Part shown: in pieces, positions 1 through 9,030 of the stretch | Layout: each line of letters opens with the position of its first letter | Numbering within the stretch: position 1 is the stretch's first letter | Source: an archaeon | GTDB lineage: Archaea; Nanobdellota; Nanobdellia; Woesearchaeales; GW2011-AR9 | Direction of reading: 5' to 3' | Assembly (NCBI GenBank): GCA_018696395.1 | Contig: JABHQR010000019.1 | Location: 1-43,944 of the forward strand | DNA: 43,944 nt | Notes under the pieces: model-generated | What the model was told of the DNA's origin: nothing | Databases searched by the model: none | Seen by the model: the letters and a program-made list of their open reading frames with translations, nothing else | Position numbers and translations under genes: made by a program

Positions 1-1
1 A

Positions 2-679
2 ATGAATAATAAAACAATCGTTGCTTTACTTGCAGTAGCTCTTGTAGTTTCCTTAACTGGAACCATTATGAGTGTTAGTGAGATCAGTAAAGTCGGCGGA
101 CAATGGATGGTAATAAGTGGTGCAGTAACATCAAGTGCAACCGATACAGGTAACACCACATTAGAGATTTTGGCTAACGTAGGTTTAGCTGTTAATGATG
201 CTGAAATTGATTTAGGATCTGGTTATGTAAATTCAACTCAAGCTGTAGCTATACTTGATGGTAGTAATACTAATGCTTCTCATTGGTTAAATAGTACTGA
301 TAGTTTATTAACTTCTGATGATTGGCATAGGGTAAATAATACTGGTTCGTCACCTGTTAATTTAACTGTTTCTATGAACACTCATGCAGATGCTGAAGAA
401 TGGTTATGTGGTGCAAGTGGCGCAACATGTCCAGGTGACAATGCTATGGTTCAAGTCAAACAAGTTGATTTTACTAGTGCTTGTATTGGTGCAACTGACC
501 AAACAACTTATGTAGAACTTGCAGATTATAACTCTAAAAGCACAGTTTTATTGTGTAGTAGCCTTAAGCCTACTGATGGGACAGATACTGTTGATGTATA
601 TTACCAGTTAACAGTTCCTCAGGAAGCACCAACTGGAAGTAAAACTGCAACATTTACTTACACTGCAGAAGCAATTTAG
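2..679 (+). CDS. Small secreted surface protein, function unknown
   Basis: A 225-residue protein with an N-terminal hydrophobic segment (about residues 5-24) right after a short NNK start, so it is probably exported or membrane-anchored. The rest is Ser/Thr/Asn-rich and beta-prone, with about six N-glycosylation sequons (for example NTT, NAS, NLT) and three Cys residues in its middle and C-terminal part. The C-terminal strand (VPQEAPTGSKTATFTYTAEA) resembles the last strand of Ig-like surface proteins such as the camelysin/TasA-type folds, but that link is inference. The start codon lies at the window edge, so its leader cannot be judged. A run of T residues directly after the stop suggests a strongly terminated single gene. 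Confidence 0.75.
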   Translation: MNNKTIVALLAVALVVSLTGTIMSVSEISKVGGQWMVISGAVTSSATDTGNTTLEILANVGLAVNDAEIDLGSGYVNSTQAVAILDGSNTNASHWLNSTDSLLTSDDWHRVNNTGSSPVNLTVSMNTHADAEEWLCGASGATCPGDNAMVQVKQVDFTSACIGATDQTTYVELADYNSKSTVLLCSSLKPTDGTDTVDVYYQLTVPQEAPTGSKTATFTYTAEAI

Positions 680-688
680 GGTTTAGTA

Positions 689-706
689 CTTTTTTTCTTT
701 TTTTTC
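689..706 (+). terminator. Poly-T terminator after the first gene
   Basis: A nearly pure T tract begins 10 bases after the stop codon at 679. Archaeal RNA polymerase terminates at such T-rich tracts without needing a hairpin. Confidence 0.5.
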
Positions 707-730
707 AATTTAATTTTAAACATGGTAATG

Positions 731-740
731 TTTTTATACT
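731..740 (+). promoter_or_regulatory. TATA-like box for the lipoprotein hydrolase
   Basis: TTTTTATACT lies about 21-30 bases upstream of the ATG at 761, the spacing expected for a leaderless or nearly leaderless archaeal transcript. Confidence 0.4.
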
Positions 741-760
741 ATTGAATTTTAATACGTTTT

Positions 761-1741
761 ATGTTGAAAAATATTTCTCTTAAATTTATTTGTCTTGTAA
801 GTCTTGTTATGTTGATTTTATTAATTGGTTGTTCAACTGAATCTGAAATCTTAATTGATGAAGAATATGACATTTTAACGTATGAATATTTATCGGTTGA
901 AAAAGAAAATTCTGATTTTTCTGATATAAACTATTCTTTCATAAACAAAGAAATTTATCAAAATGGAACAATTAATTATTATTATGTAACTAACCCTAAT
1001 TCTAATGCTGAAATGTATGTTTCTGTTTATGTTCCAAATGAAACTGATGGTAAAACAATAATCTTAATTCCGGGTGGAATTGGTTCAAGTGATGATTTTA
1101 TTGATCCTGGGATGGTAGATGATTTTATGGGTGAAGGATTTATTACAATTATTTTTGATGCTGATGGCAGGGGATTAAGTTCGGGTGAAGAAGATTATAA
1201 TGGTTATGTTCAGCAGGATGGGCTTTATGGAATATATCGATTTGTAGAAAATTATGATGGAGTAAATAAAGAAAATATTGGGTTGGCATCTTTTTCTTAT
1301 GGTGTATCAATGGCATCAGGGATGTTAGGTAGGTACCAAGATAGTGTTAATATAAAATATTATATTGAATGGGAAGGTCCAACCAATAGATTTTATGTGA
1401 CAGTTGGGTGTAAAGAAACTAGTCATATTAATGCAATTAAAGAAGGTGTTGATTGTAACGATGAGGAATATTGGTTAGAAAGGGAGGCTTTAAGATTTGT
1501 ACCTTATTTTAAGGTAGATTATTTTCAAATAATTCAAGGTCAAAAAGATCATGTTCAAAGTACTTATATGCACTCTGTTGATGCTAATAATTTGGCAGTT
1601 AAATATTTAGATTGGGTAAAAGTTAATGATGGTGACATTAACCAATTATATAATAATAAGAATGTTCCTGTTATAGAAAATTATCTTGTTTACTTAAATG
1701 AGTATGCTTTAAATTATGCAATAGAATTATCTGAGAAATAA
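761..1741 (+). CDS. Lipoprotein alpha/beta hydrolase
   Basis: A 326-residue predicted lipoprotein. The N-terminus has a hydrophobic stretch ending in LIGC, so Cys24 is the likely lipid-modified residue. From about residue 85 it matches an alpha/beta hydrolase fold: a strand followed by the oxyanion-type turn IPGGIG (103-108), the DADGRGLS turn (133-140), the nucleophile elbow SFSYG with Ser179, and a late GQKDHV segment with Asp263, the likely acid. His264 or His271 is the likely catalytic base. Substrate is unknown; an esterase or peptidase at the outer face of the membrane is possible. It appears to be a single gene with its own TATA-like box. Confidence 0.72.
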   Translation: MLKNISLKFICLVSLVMLILLIGCSTESEILIDEEYDILTYEYLSVEKENSDFSDINYSFINKEIYQNGTINYYYVTNPNSNAEMYVSVYVPNETDGKTIILIPGGIGSSDDFIDPGMVDDFMGEGFITIIFDADGRGLSSGEEDYNGYVQQDGLYGIYRFVENYDGVNKENIGLASFSYGVSMASGMLGRYQDSVNIKYYIEWEGPTNRFYVTVGCKETSHINAIKEGVDCNDEEYWLEREALRFVPYFKVDYFQIIQGQKDHVQSTYMHSVDANNLAVKYLDWVKVNDGDINQLYNNKNVPVIENYLVYLNEYALNYAIELSEK

Positions 1742-1864
1742 TATTAAATTTGGTTAGATTATTTCAAAAGATCAAATAAAAATATTTATTTAAAAATAAT
1801 TTTCTTGGAAATCTGTTAAATAAAGTTAAATAATCTTTTACTAATCTCTTTTTAAAGCTAAACT

Positions 1865-1874
1865 TTTATAAAAA
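1865..1874 (+). promoter_or_regulatory. TATA box of the AsnB-Dph6 fusion gene
   Basis: TTTATAAAAA ends about 21 bases before the ATG at 1895, which predicts a leaderless mRNA and supports MCGIV as the true N-terminus. That in turn leaves Cys2 free to become the N-terminal nucleophile. Confidence 0.5.
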
Positions 1875-1894
1875 TAACCTCTATTTTTACCTTT

Positions 1895-4180
1895 ATGTGT
1901 GGAATAGTTGGATTTTTTGGCTTTGATGATGCGTTTGAAAAAACAATTAAAGCCATAAGTATTATGAAAAATCGAGGTAGTGATAGCTTTGGTATTTCTA
2001 ACTTTGATCAAACTTGGTACAATTCTAATTTTGATTCATTTATTAGTTTATTAGAAAATAATTCTTCTAATCATTGTAAAATGAATTTTTTTGGTCATAA
2101 TTTACATGCAGTTGTAAATCATGTGCCTCAACCTTTAATAGGTAATGAAAATAATTTTTTAGTTACAAATTGTGAGATTTATAACTGGAAAGAACTTAAT
2201 GAGAAATATAACTTAAATGCAAAAAATGATGCTGAATTAATATTGTACTTAATTGAAAAGTTTGGAATTGAAAAGATTAAAGAGTTAGATGGTGTGTATG
2301 CTTTTGCTTATTATGGGTCTTTTAAAAATCAAATAGGTGAACTTGGTAATAAATATAAAAAATTGATTCTTGCAAGAGATTTAATTGGTGTAAAACCTCT
2401 TTGGTATTATTTTGATAGAACTAAATTTTCATTTGCTTCTGAAAGAAAATCATTAGTTAATTTGGGTTTAAACAAAAAAAATGTACAAGAACTTAATCCT
2501 CGGCAAATATTAGAATTAACTTGTAAGGATATCTACAGTAATAATGGTGATAAAGATAAAAGTGAAAATAAAAATAATAAATATAATAAAAATGATTTTG
2601 AAAAAATTTCTGACAAAGATTTCCCATTTGAATTAAACTTCAAAACTAGAAATTTCTTTGATATTGAACCTGAACATAATCTTGAAGAAAAAGAATTAAT
2701 GTTAAATGTTCAAAAATTGTTACATCAATCAATCAAAAAAAGAATTCCAGAAAGAAAAATTGGTCTTTTATTTTCTGGGGGAATTGATTCTACTTATATT
2801 GCAAATTATCTTAAAAATGAAAAAGTTGAATTTACTTGTTACACTGCGGCATTTGAAGTTGAAAGTGGAAAAGAACCTGAAGATTTAATTTATGCAAAAA
2901 AAGTAGCTCAACAGTTAGGTCTTAAATTAAAAATTAAGACCATCAAATTGGATGATATACCAGAATATCTAAAAAAGATAGTTCCTTTGATAGAAGACAA
3001 TAATGTTACTAAAACTTCAGTCGCTTTAACTTTCTATCTAGCTTGTGAATTGGCAAAAAATGATAATTGTAAAGTCATTTTTTCAGGTTTAGGAAGTGAA
3101 GAAATATTTGCTGGATATGAAAGACATAAATGTTCTCCAAATATTAACAAAGAGTGTATCTCTGGTTTAATTAAAATGTACGAACGAGACTTATATCGGG
3201 ATGATGTTATAAGTATGGATAATAAATTAGAATTAAGAATTCCTTTCCTTGATAAAGAGTTAGTTGAATTTTGTCTAAAAATTCCAACTAGATTTAAAGT
3301 CGGCGAAGGATTTGGAAAATTAATTTTGAGAAAAATATCTGAACAAGAAGGTATTGATCATGAATTTTCATTTAGGAAAAAGAAAGCTGCACAGTATGGT
3401 TCTAAACTTGATCATGCATTGGGAAGGTTGACAAGGAAAAATGGGTTTAAATTTAAATCTCAATATTTGACCAAATTTTATCCTGGACCTAATTTAAGAT
3501 TAGGTGTTTTATTTTCTTCAGGTAAGGATTCAACGTATGCGGCTTATATCATGAAAAAACAAAATTACGAACTTACTTGCTTAATAACTTTAAAATCAAA
3601 AAATCCTGATTCTTATATGTTTCATACTCCTGCAATTGATTTGGCTAAAGTTCAAGCTGATGCAATGGATGTTCCAATATTGATGCAAGAAACTGATGGG
3701 TTTAAAGAAGAAGAATTGTGTGATCTGGAAAAAGCGTTAATTATAGCCAAAGAAAAGTATTTCATTGAGGGGATAGTTACTGGTGCAGTTTTTTCAACAT
3801 ATCAAAGAAGTAGGATTGAAAAAATTTGTGATCGGTTAGGCTTAAAAATATTCTCTCCATTATGGCACAAACCTCAACAAAAATTAATGGAAGAATTAAT
3901 TTCTCATAATTTTGAAATAATTTTTACTTCAATTGCGGCTTATGGTTTAGACAAAAGTTGGTTAAATAAGGTAATTGATAAAGAAGATTTAATTCGTTTA
4001 AATAATCTTAAAGATAAAATTGGTTCTAACCAAGCTGGAGAAGGGGGGGAGTTTGAAAGTTTAGTTTTAGATTGTCCTTTATTTAAAAAGAAACTTCAAA
4101 TTATTGATTCTGATATTTTACAAGATTCTGAATATTCGGCTAGGTTAATTGTTAAAAAAGCTGAATTAGTTGATAAGTGA
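1895..4180 (+). CDS. Asparagine synthetase (glutamine-hydrolysing) fused to Dph6-type diphthine-ammonia ligase
   Basis: One 761-residue frame carries two enzymes. Residues 1-200 are a class II glutamine amidotransferase (MCGIVGFFG, Cys2 nucleophile). After a Lys/Asn-rich insert near 220-240 comes the AsnB synthetase domain, with PP-loop SGGIDS (294-299), SGLGSEEIFAGY and RIPFLDKELVEF. From about 535 a second ATP-pyrophosphatase domain starts with SSGKDS (541-546) and continues with the Dph6/DUF71 signatures GAVFSTYQRSRIE, PLWHK and GEGGEFESLVLDCPLF. Dph6 amidates diphthine on elongation factor 2 with ATP and ammonium, the last step of diphthamide synthesis. Both halves look intact and there is no internal stop or frameshift. 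The fusion suggests that glutamine-derived ammonia feeds diphthine amidation, Asn synthesis, or both; this is inference. Confidence 0.9.
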   Translation: MCGIVGFFGFDDAFEKTIKAISIMKNRGSDSFGISNFDQTWYNSNFDSFISLLENNSSNHCKMNFFGHNLHAVVNHVPQPLIGNENNFLVTNCEIYNWKELNEKYNLNAKNDAELILYLIEKFGIEKIKELDGVYAFAYYGSFKNQIGELGNKYKKLILARDLIGVKPLWYYFDRTKFSFASERKSLVNLGLNKKNVQELNPRQILELTCKDIYSNNGDKDKSENKNNKYNKNDFEKISDKDFPFELNFKTRNFFDIEPEHNLEEKELMLNVQKLLHQSIKKRIPERKIGLLFSGGIDSTYIANYLKNEKVEFTCYTAAFEVESGKEPEDLIYAKKVAQQLGLKLKIKTIKLDDIPEYLKKIVPLIEDNNVTKTSVALTFYLACELAKNDNCKVIFSGLGSEEIFAGYERHKCSPNINKECISGLIKMYERDLYRDDVISMDNKLELRIPFLDKELVEFCLKIPTRFKVGEGFGKLILRKISEQEGIDHEFSFRKKKAAQYGSKLDHALGRLTRKNGFKFKSQYLTKFYPGPNLRLGVLFSSGKDSTYAAYIMKKQNYELTCLITLKSKNPDSYMFHTPAIDLAKVQADAMDVPILMQETDGFKEEELCDLEKALIIAKEKYFIEGIVTGAVFSTYQRSRIEKICDRLGLKIFSPLWHKPQQKLMEELISHNFEIIFTSIAAYGLDKSWLNKVIDKEDLIRLNNLKDKIGSNQAGEGGEFESLVLDCPLFKKKLQIIDSDILQDSEYSARLIVKKAELVDK

Positions 4181-4248
4181 TCTGTATATATGTGATTTTG
4201 ATATAATCATTATGCTTGTGTTGTAATAAATTTGTGTGTCTTAGAATG

Positions 4249-5148
4249 TTATCTCTTTTTCTTTACATCTTTTTTCTTAGTGTATGTTTTCTTTGTAATT
4301 ACTTCCTTTTTTTGTTTAACTCTATTTTTTTTATTACTTGTGCTTTTCTTTCTTTTTGTAATATTATCTTTTTTTCCTGTTAAGTAAGCTTGAAATATAA
4401 ACATATGTTCCCATAGGGAGACTCCAATTTCTATTAAAGCTAGTATGGTTAGTCCAAGTAAAGATAATACGATATATATCCCTGCAAAACTTAATAATTC
4501 CTCTTTGATCATTTGTTTAACTAAAGAGAAACTTAAGGCAATTCCAATCGCAAAAATCCAAGTCATGATGTTATGTTGTAAATGTAATTTAATATAATGG
4601 AAACCCTCTCTGAAACTGTAATATGCTCCTTTTTCTTCAAAAGCCATAATTGGAAATATGAACAATAACCTCAAGCTAACATAAATCAGATAAAAAGTTA
4701 GCAAAGTTAAGAAAATAATTTTTAGTAACCAACCATAAGATAATTCAGTAATTAATAATGCAATAATAAAAAGTGGTAATAATAACAAAGTATAAACTAT
4801 TAAGTGGATTTTTAAAGAAGTAAAGTAAAATTTTTTACCAAACTTAAATCCAGATATTAAACTAGTTTTATTTTTTTTAACAATGTCTTTAATCATGCCA
4901 TATTTTGAACATGTAAAAAAATTGTCAATTAATGCCATTAAAATTAATATGGTGAATAATGAAAGAATTAAGATGATTGAAATTTCTTGAGTTTCATTGT
5001 AAATATTAATCCCAGATAAATATAATATTAAATATAGTAATAAGACCAAAATAGAATTTGAAATCATGATTAATAAGTTTGGTATGAATATAATCTTGTG
5101 TTTCTTGACTAATTCAAATGATTTCTGTAAATTAGATAATTCTTCCAT
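4249..5148 (-). CDS. Multi-pass membrane protein with lysine-rich tail
   Basis: A 299-residue protein of unknown function with about six hydrophobic segments (roughly residues 19-46, 55-75, 113-135, 138-165, 190-215 and 222-250). It ends in about 40 residues that are mostly Lys, Arg, Ser and Thr, predicted to lie in the cytoplasm. The opening segment (FELVKKHKIIFIPNLL) resembles poorly characterised archaeal membrane families in which a short helix precedes the first membrane segment. I cannot assign a family. It lies downstream of CTP synthase on the same strand with about 47 bases between, so co-transcription is possible. Confidence 0.7.
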   Translation of the reverse strand: MEELSNLQKSFELVKKHKIIFIPNLLIMISNSILVLLLYLILYLSGINIYNETQEISIILILSLFTILILMALIDNFFTCSKYGMIKDIVKKNKTSLISGFKFGKKFYFTSLKIHLIVYTLLLLPLFIIALLITELSYGWLLKIIFLTLLTFYLIYVSLRLLFIFPIMAFEEKGAYYSFREGFHYIKLHLQHNIMTWIFAIGIALSFSLVKQMIKEELLSFAGIYIVLSLLGLTILALIEIGVSLWEHMFIFQAYLTGKKDNITKRKKSTSNKKNRVKQKKEVITKKTYTKKKDVKKKR

Positions 5149-5195
5149 AATTAGCTTAAATAAATTAAACTACCTTAAATAAGTTTATTGTAACT

Positions 5196-6824
5196 TTAAA
5201 GTGTTGATTTTGATATCGCCGATTTAATTAATCCTAAAAATAATGGTGCTGGCTCAGTGAGTGTACTTTTCAATTCTGGGTGTGCTTGCGTTGCAATAAA
5301 ATAATGGTGATTTTTTAATTCAATAAATTCTATTAACCTACCATCTTTAGATGTCCCAGAAATAGTTAATCCATTTTCTTTTAAAGTTTGATGGTAATTT
5401 GGATTTACTTCAAACCTGTGTCTGTGTCGTTCATGTACTAACTCTTTTTGATATAATCTTTTTGCTAAACTTTCTTCTGATAACCATGCTGGATATGACC
5501 CTAATCTCATGGTGGCACCTTTATTTTCAATATCTTTTTGTTCAGGCATTATATCAATAACTGGATAGGGTGTTAAAGAGTTAATCTCAGTGGAATTAGC
5601 ATTTTCTAAATTACATAAGTTTCTTGCAAATTCAACAACCATTAAATGTAATCCTAAACAAATTCCTAAAATCGGTAAATTATTTTCTCTACAATATTTA
5701 ATTACCTCTATTTTTCCTTCAGTTCCCCTGCTTCCAAATCCTCCTGGGATAATTACTCCTGAAACGTTTTCTAGAACTTCTGCAATTGTTTTTTTATTAT
5801 TTTCAATATCTGTAGTTTCAATAAATTTTAAATTGATTTTATGTTTAGTGTGAGCACTGCAATGCATTAAAGCTTCATTTATACTTGCATAACTATCGTT
5901 TAATTCTGTATATTTTCCACATATGGCAATAATTATTTCATTAATTGGTTCATTTATGTTATTTAGTAATTCTTTCCAGCTTGTTAAATCAGGGGGACTA
6001 TATACTCTTAATTTTCTGTGAATTATTTCACAAATGCCTTCTTCTTCAAAAGCAAGAGGTATTTTGTAAACATTATCAACATCAATTCCACTAATTACTG
6101 CATTTTTTTCAATTCCACCAAAAACAGAAATTTTATTCTTTATTTTATCAGTTAATTTTTGTTCACATCTCCCAATAATTATATCTGGTTGAATTCCCCT
6201 CTCTCTTAACATGTTGATACTTTGTTGTGTTGGTTTTGACTTTTGTTCTTGAACTCCAGAGGGTATTGGTATGTGTGTCAAATGGACATAAAGAATATTG
6301 TCTGAACCCACTTCACTTTTTAATTGTCTGACTGCTTCAATATATAATTCATTTTCTATGTCTCCAACAGTTCCTCCAACTTCAATAAGCACTAAATCTG
6401 CTTTTTCTTTTTTAGCAACCTCAAAAAATTTAGATTTAATTAAATCTGTAACGTGAGGGATAAATTGGACTGTTTTTCCTAAGAATTCACCTTTTCTTTC
6501 TTTTTTTCTAATCTCCTCAAAAACTTTCCCCATAGTAAGATTTTGGTCTGATTTACAATCAACTTCTAGAAATCTTTCATAATGCCCAAAATCCATGTCA
6601 ACTTCCCCCCCATCATTTAACACGAAAACTTCTCCATGTTCCATTGGGTTCATTGTTCCAGGATCAACATTAAGATATCCATCTAATTTTATGGGAATTA
6701 TTTTTAATCTAGAATTTAATAATTTTCCAATACTTGCAGCAGCTATACCTTTACCAAGGCCAGAAATAACCCCTCCTGTGATAATTATAAATTTTGTTTT
6801 TTTATGATAATTGTTTTGGTGCAT
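5196..6824 (-). CDS. pyrG: CTP synthase
   Basis: A 542-residue full-length CTP synthase, which converts UTP to CTP with ATP and glutamine-derived ammonia. The N-terminal synthetase domain has the P-loop GGVISGLGKG and the segments KLDGYLNVDPGTM and DFGHYERF. The C-terminal class I glutamine amidotransferase has GGFGSRG and the nucleophile elbow GICLGLH with Cys389; the HPE of the triad is in AQAHPELKS near the end. A TATA-like sequence 18-32 bases upstream suggests a leaderless transcript starting close to this ATG. Confidence 0.97.
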   Translation of the reverse strand: MHQNNYHKKTKFIIITGGVISGLGKGIAAASIGKLLNSRLKIIPIKLDGYLNVDPGTMNPMEHGEVFVLNDGGEVDMDFGHYERFLEVDCKSDQNLTMGKVFEEIRKKERKGEFLGKTVQFIPHVTDLIKSKFFEVAKKEKADLVLIEVGGTVGDIENELYIEAVRQLKSEVGSDNILYVHLTHIPIPSGVQEQKSKPTQQSINMLRERGIQPDIIIGRCEQKLTDKIKNKISVFGGIEKNAVISGIDVDNVYKIPLAFEEEGICEIIHRKLRVYSPPDLTSWKELLNNINEPINEIIIAICGKYTELNDSYASINEALMHCSAHTKHKINLKFIETTDIENNKKTIAEVLENVSGVIIPGGFGSRGTEGKIEVIKYCRENNLPILGICLGLHLMVVEFARNLCNLENANSTEINSLTPYPVIDIMPEQKDIENKGATMRLGSYPAWLSEESLAKRLYQKELVHERHRHRFEVNPNYHQTLKENGLTISGTSKDGRLIEFIELKNHHYFIATQAHPELKSTLTEPAPLFLGLIKSAISKSTL

Positions 6825-6841
6825 GATGAACTAAGTTAATT

Positions 6842-6856
6842 GAAACTTATAAACTT
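6842..6856 (-). promoter_or_regulatory. TATA-like box for pyrG
   Basis: On the minus strand an AAGTTTATAAGTTTC element lies about 18-32 bases before the ATG at 6824, in the normal archaeal position for a near-leaderless transcript. Confidence 0.4.
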
Positions 6857-7010
6857 TTATCACAATTGATTGATGATAAAATTGTTATGATAATTGATTA
6901 TGGTTTCCTAAAAAGCGAAGATTTTTTATAGCTAAGAGCTCTTTCTTAGGTAGAAAAGTTAATATTTAGATTAAACTTAATCATTAATATTTAATATTAA
7001 TTTAAATGAG

Positions 7011-7021
7011 ATATAAAAATA
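7011..7021 (+). promoter_or_regulatory. TATA box of the lipoprotein gene
   Basis: GATATAAAAAT lies about 36-46 bases before the ATG at 7057. It sits inside a longer reading frame that would start at 7006, so it argues against that upstream start and predicts a leader of roughly 15-20 bases. Confidence 0.45.
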
Positions 7022-7043
7022 TAATAATAATTAATTATAAAGA

Positions 7044-7049
7044 GAGGTG
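7044..7049 (+). promoter_or_regulatory. Strong Shine-Dalgarno site that sets the lipoprotein start
   Basis: GAGGTG is followed seven bases later by the ATG at 7057. The same GAGGTG word precedes the genes at 9486 and 36156. Confidence 0.6.
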
Positions 7050-7056
7050 TGTTAAT

Positions 7057-7974
7057 ATGAACATAAAAAGATTATTTTTAGTTTTAGTTTTAGCTGGAAC
7101 TTTGTTATTTTCAGCTTGTAGTGGTGGGACTTCTAATGAAGTAAGTTCGACTGCAGCATTTATTGGTGGGACTAATGGTATCTCTGTTAGTTTTGAACCA
7201 TTTAGTGTTATTGAAGACGGTGTATATACCATCTATGATGATGAAGATTTTCCAATTGAAGTTGTAGTAACTAATTTAGGTGAGCATACTGTTGAAGCAG
7301 GAGATATCAGATTAGGGTTATTAGGTCCTTCACAGGATAGTTTTAGTAATATCCCTGATTGGGAAAAGTCTAATACTGGTTCAATAGAAGAGATTTCAGA
7401 TTATAATCCTTCTGGTGGGGAAGAAATAATCTCTTTTACTCCAAGTTCTTATGCAGTTTATAATGATGGTGTTATTGGGTATACTAATGTTAATTGGAAC
7501 TTGAATTATGATTATGATTATTCTACTTATTTAATAATAGATGATGTTTGTTTTAAAGGGGATGTAACTGACGAACGTGTTTGTGAAGTTCAAGAATACA
7601 AAGCTTATTCAGTTTCAGGTGCTCCGATAACTATAACTTCTGTTGAAGAAGATACTGGTGGGAAAGGTGTCATTGTTTTAACTATTGATATTAGTAATTC
7701 AGGTAGTGGTGAATCAACAATTATCGGTGAAGAGTTTGATGATAGGTTTAGTCAGGTATCTTTTGAAATCGAAGATCCAGAAGACTGGGAATGTACTTCT
7801 GGTAGTAGGGAAAACCAAGCTAGGTTAGTTGATGGTGCTGCACAAATTAGGTGTAAATTGAAAGAGCCTTTAAGTGAAGATGACATTTACAGTAAATCTG
7901 TAATGTTAACTGTTAGTTATACTTACCAAGATTTAATTACAGAAACATTAAGAATTAAAGAAAGTGCAGATTAA
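7057..7974 (+). CDS. Secreted lipoprotein, function unknown
   Basis: A 305-residue protein from the ATG at 7057, chosen over an in-frame ATG at 7006 because a GAGGTG ribosome site sits 7 bases before it and the TATA box lies inside the longer version. It starts with a lipoprotein signal ending LFSAC, with Cys21 as the predicted lipid-anchored residue. The mature part is acidic and beta-rich. It contains a segment (IEVVVTNLGEHTVEAGDIRL) like the CARDB/Ig-like domains of archaeal surface proteins, and a few Cys residues that could form disulfides. No catalytic motif is visible. The strong ribosome site and the T tract after the gene suggest an abundant surface protein. Confidence 0.75.
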   Translation: MNIKRLFLVLVLAGTLLFSACSGGTSNEVSSTAAFIGGTNGISVSFEPFSVIEDGVYTIYDDEDFPIEVVVTNLGEHTVEAGDIRLGLLGPSQDSFSNIPDWEKSNTGSIEEISDYNPSGGEEIISFTPSSYAVYNDGVIGYTNVNWNLNYDYDYSTYLIIDDVCFKGDVTDERVCEVQEYKAYSVSGAPITITSVEEDTGGKGVIVLTIDISNSGSGESTIIGEEFDDRFSQVSFEIEDPEDWECTSGSRENQARLVDGAAQIRCKLKEPLSEDDIYSKSVMLTVSYTYQDLITETLRIKESAD

Positions 7975-7979
7975 TTAAC

Positions 7980-7989
7980 TTTTTTTTTT
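7980..7989 (+). terminator. Poly-T terminator after the lipoprotein gene
   Basis: An unbroken T run starts six bases after the stop codon. It lies between convergent genes (lipoprotein on plus, RFC small subunit on minus). Confidence 0.5.
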
Positions 7990-8058
7990 AATTAAATTAA
8001 ATTATTATTTTAATTTTTCAAATATTTATATCTTCTATTCTCATTACTAGTATTATTC

Positions 8059-9030
8059 TTACTTATTTTCTGTTGTTTGTTTTCCCACTAACATAATGTG
8101 TGCTAAGAATGATTCTAATTGTAAATATTCATCACTACCTTCAACAATTCTAAACTCAATTTCACCACATTTATCAATTAATTTTACTTTTTGGTCATCA
8201 CTAATTTCTACATTCCAGATCTCTTTGTTCATTTGTTTTATTACATCAATACCTGAAAGACCATAATTAAGCATTAAACTAAGTAATTTTTTTCTTGCAG
8301 TAAGGAAATCTTGATTAATTGCTGATGTTAAAATTTCTTTGATTTCTTTTGGTTTAGCAGCAGAAGACATAGAATATACTAATTCTAAATCTATCTCTTT
8401 TTTAATCACTGAGCAGCTTTGTAGGGTATTTTCTAATTTTCTACAATCACCCTCACAAACCTCATAAAGTGCTTCTTTAGATTCATTATTGATTGTTAGG
8501 TTTTCTCTTTCAGATATTTTGTCAATCATTGAGAAAATATCCTCTTTACTTAATGGTCTAAATCTAAATACTGCGCACCTTGATTGGATTGGATCAATAA
8601 TCTTGGAAGAATAATTGCAACTTAAGATGAACCGGCAAGTTTTAGTATAATTTTCCATGGTTCTTCTTAATGCTTGTTGAGCTTCTCTAGTTAACGCATC
8701 ACTTTCGTCTAAATATATCAATTTGAATGGGACATTTCCTAATGCTTTTGTTCTTGCAAAATCCTTTACTTTAGTTCTAATTACATCTATCCCTCTTTCA
8801 TCACTAGCATTAAGTTCAAGAAGATTTTCTTTCCAATAATCTTTAAATAATTCTTTAGCAATTACTAAAGATAATGTTGTTTTTCCAACTCCTGCTGGCC
8901 CTGAAAACAAAAGATGAGGCATGTTATTCGAATTAACAAATGCTTTTACTTTACTAACAATATTTTGTTGTCCTTTAACATCTTCAAAAGTTTGTGGCCT
9001 ATATTTTTCTGTCCAAATAGTATTTATCAT
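8059..9030 (-). CDS. rfcS: Replication factor C small subunit
   Basis: A 323-residue archaeal RFC small subunit, part of the clamp loader that opens PCNA at primer ends. It shows the opening WTEKYRPQTFEDVKGQ, Walker A GPAGVGKTT (44-52), the RFC box LNASDERGIDVIRTKVKDFA, Walker B LIYLDESDAL (LDES 107-110), sensor 1 around Asn139 and the SRC arginine-finger motif at 150-152. The length is typical and the C-terminal collar region is present. No RFC large subunit lies nearby. Confidence 0.96.
   Translation of the reverse strand: MINTIWTEKYRPQTFEDVKGQQNIVSKVKAFVNSNNMPHLLFSGPAGVGKTTLSLVIAKELFKDYWKENLLELNASDERGIDVIRTKVKDFARTKALGNVPFKLIYLDESDALTREAQQALRRTMENYTKTCRFILSCNYSSKIIDPIQSRCAVFRFRPLSKEDIFSMIDKISERENLTINNESKEALYEVCEGDCRKLENTLQSCSVIKKEIDLELVYSMSSAAKPKEIKEILTSAINQDFLTARKKLLSLMLNYGLSGIDVIKQMNKEIWNVEISDDQKVKLIDKCGEIEFRIVEGSDEYLQLESFLAHIMLVGKQTTENK

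Noticed and set aside
7006-7056. Upstream start for the lipoprotein gene
   Set aside because: The TATA box lies inside this extension and the GAGGTG site selects the ATG at 7057; the extension would also place 17 residues before the lipoprotein signal.
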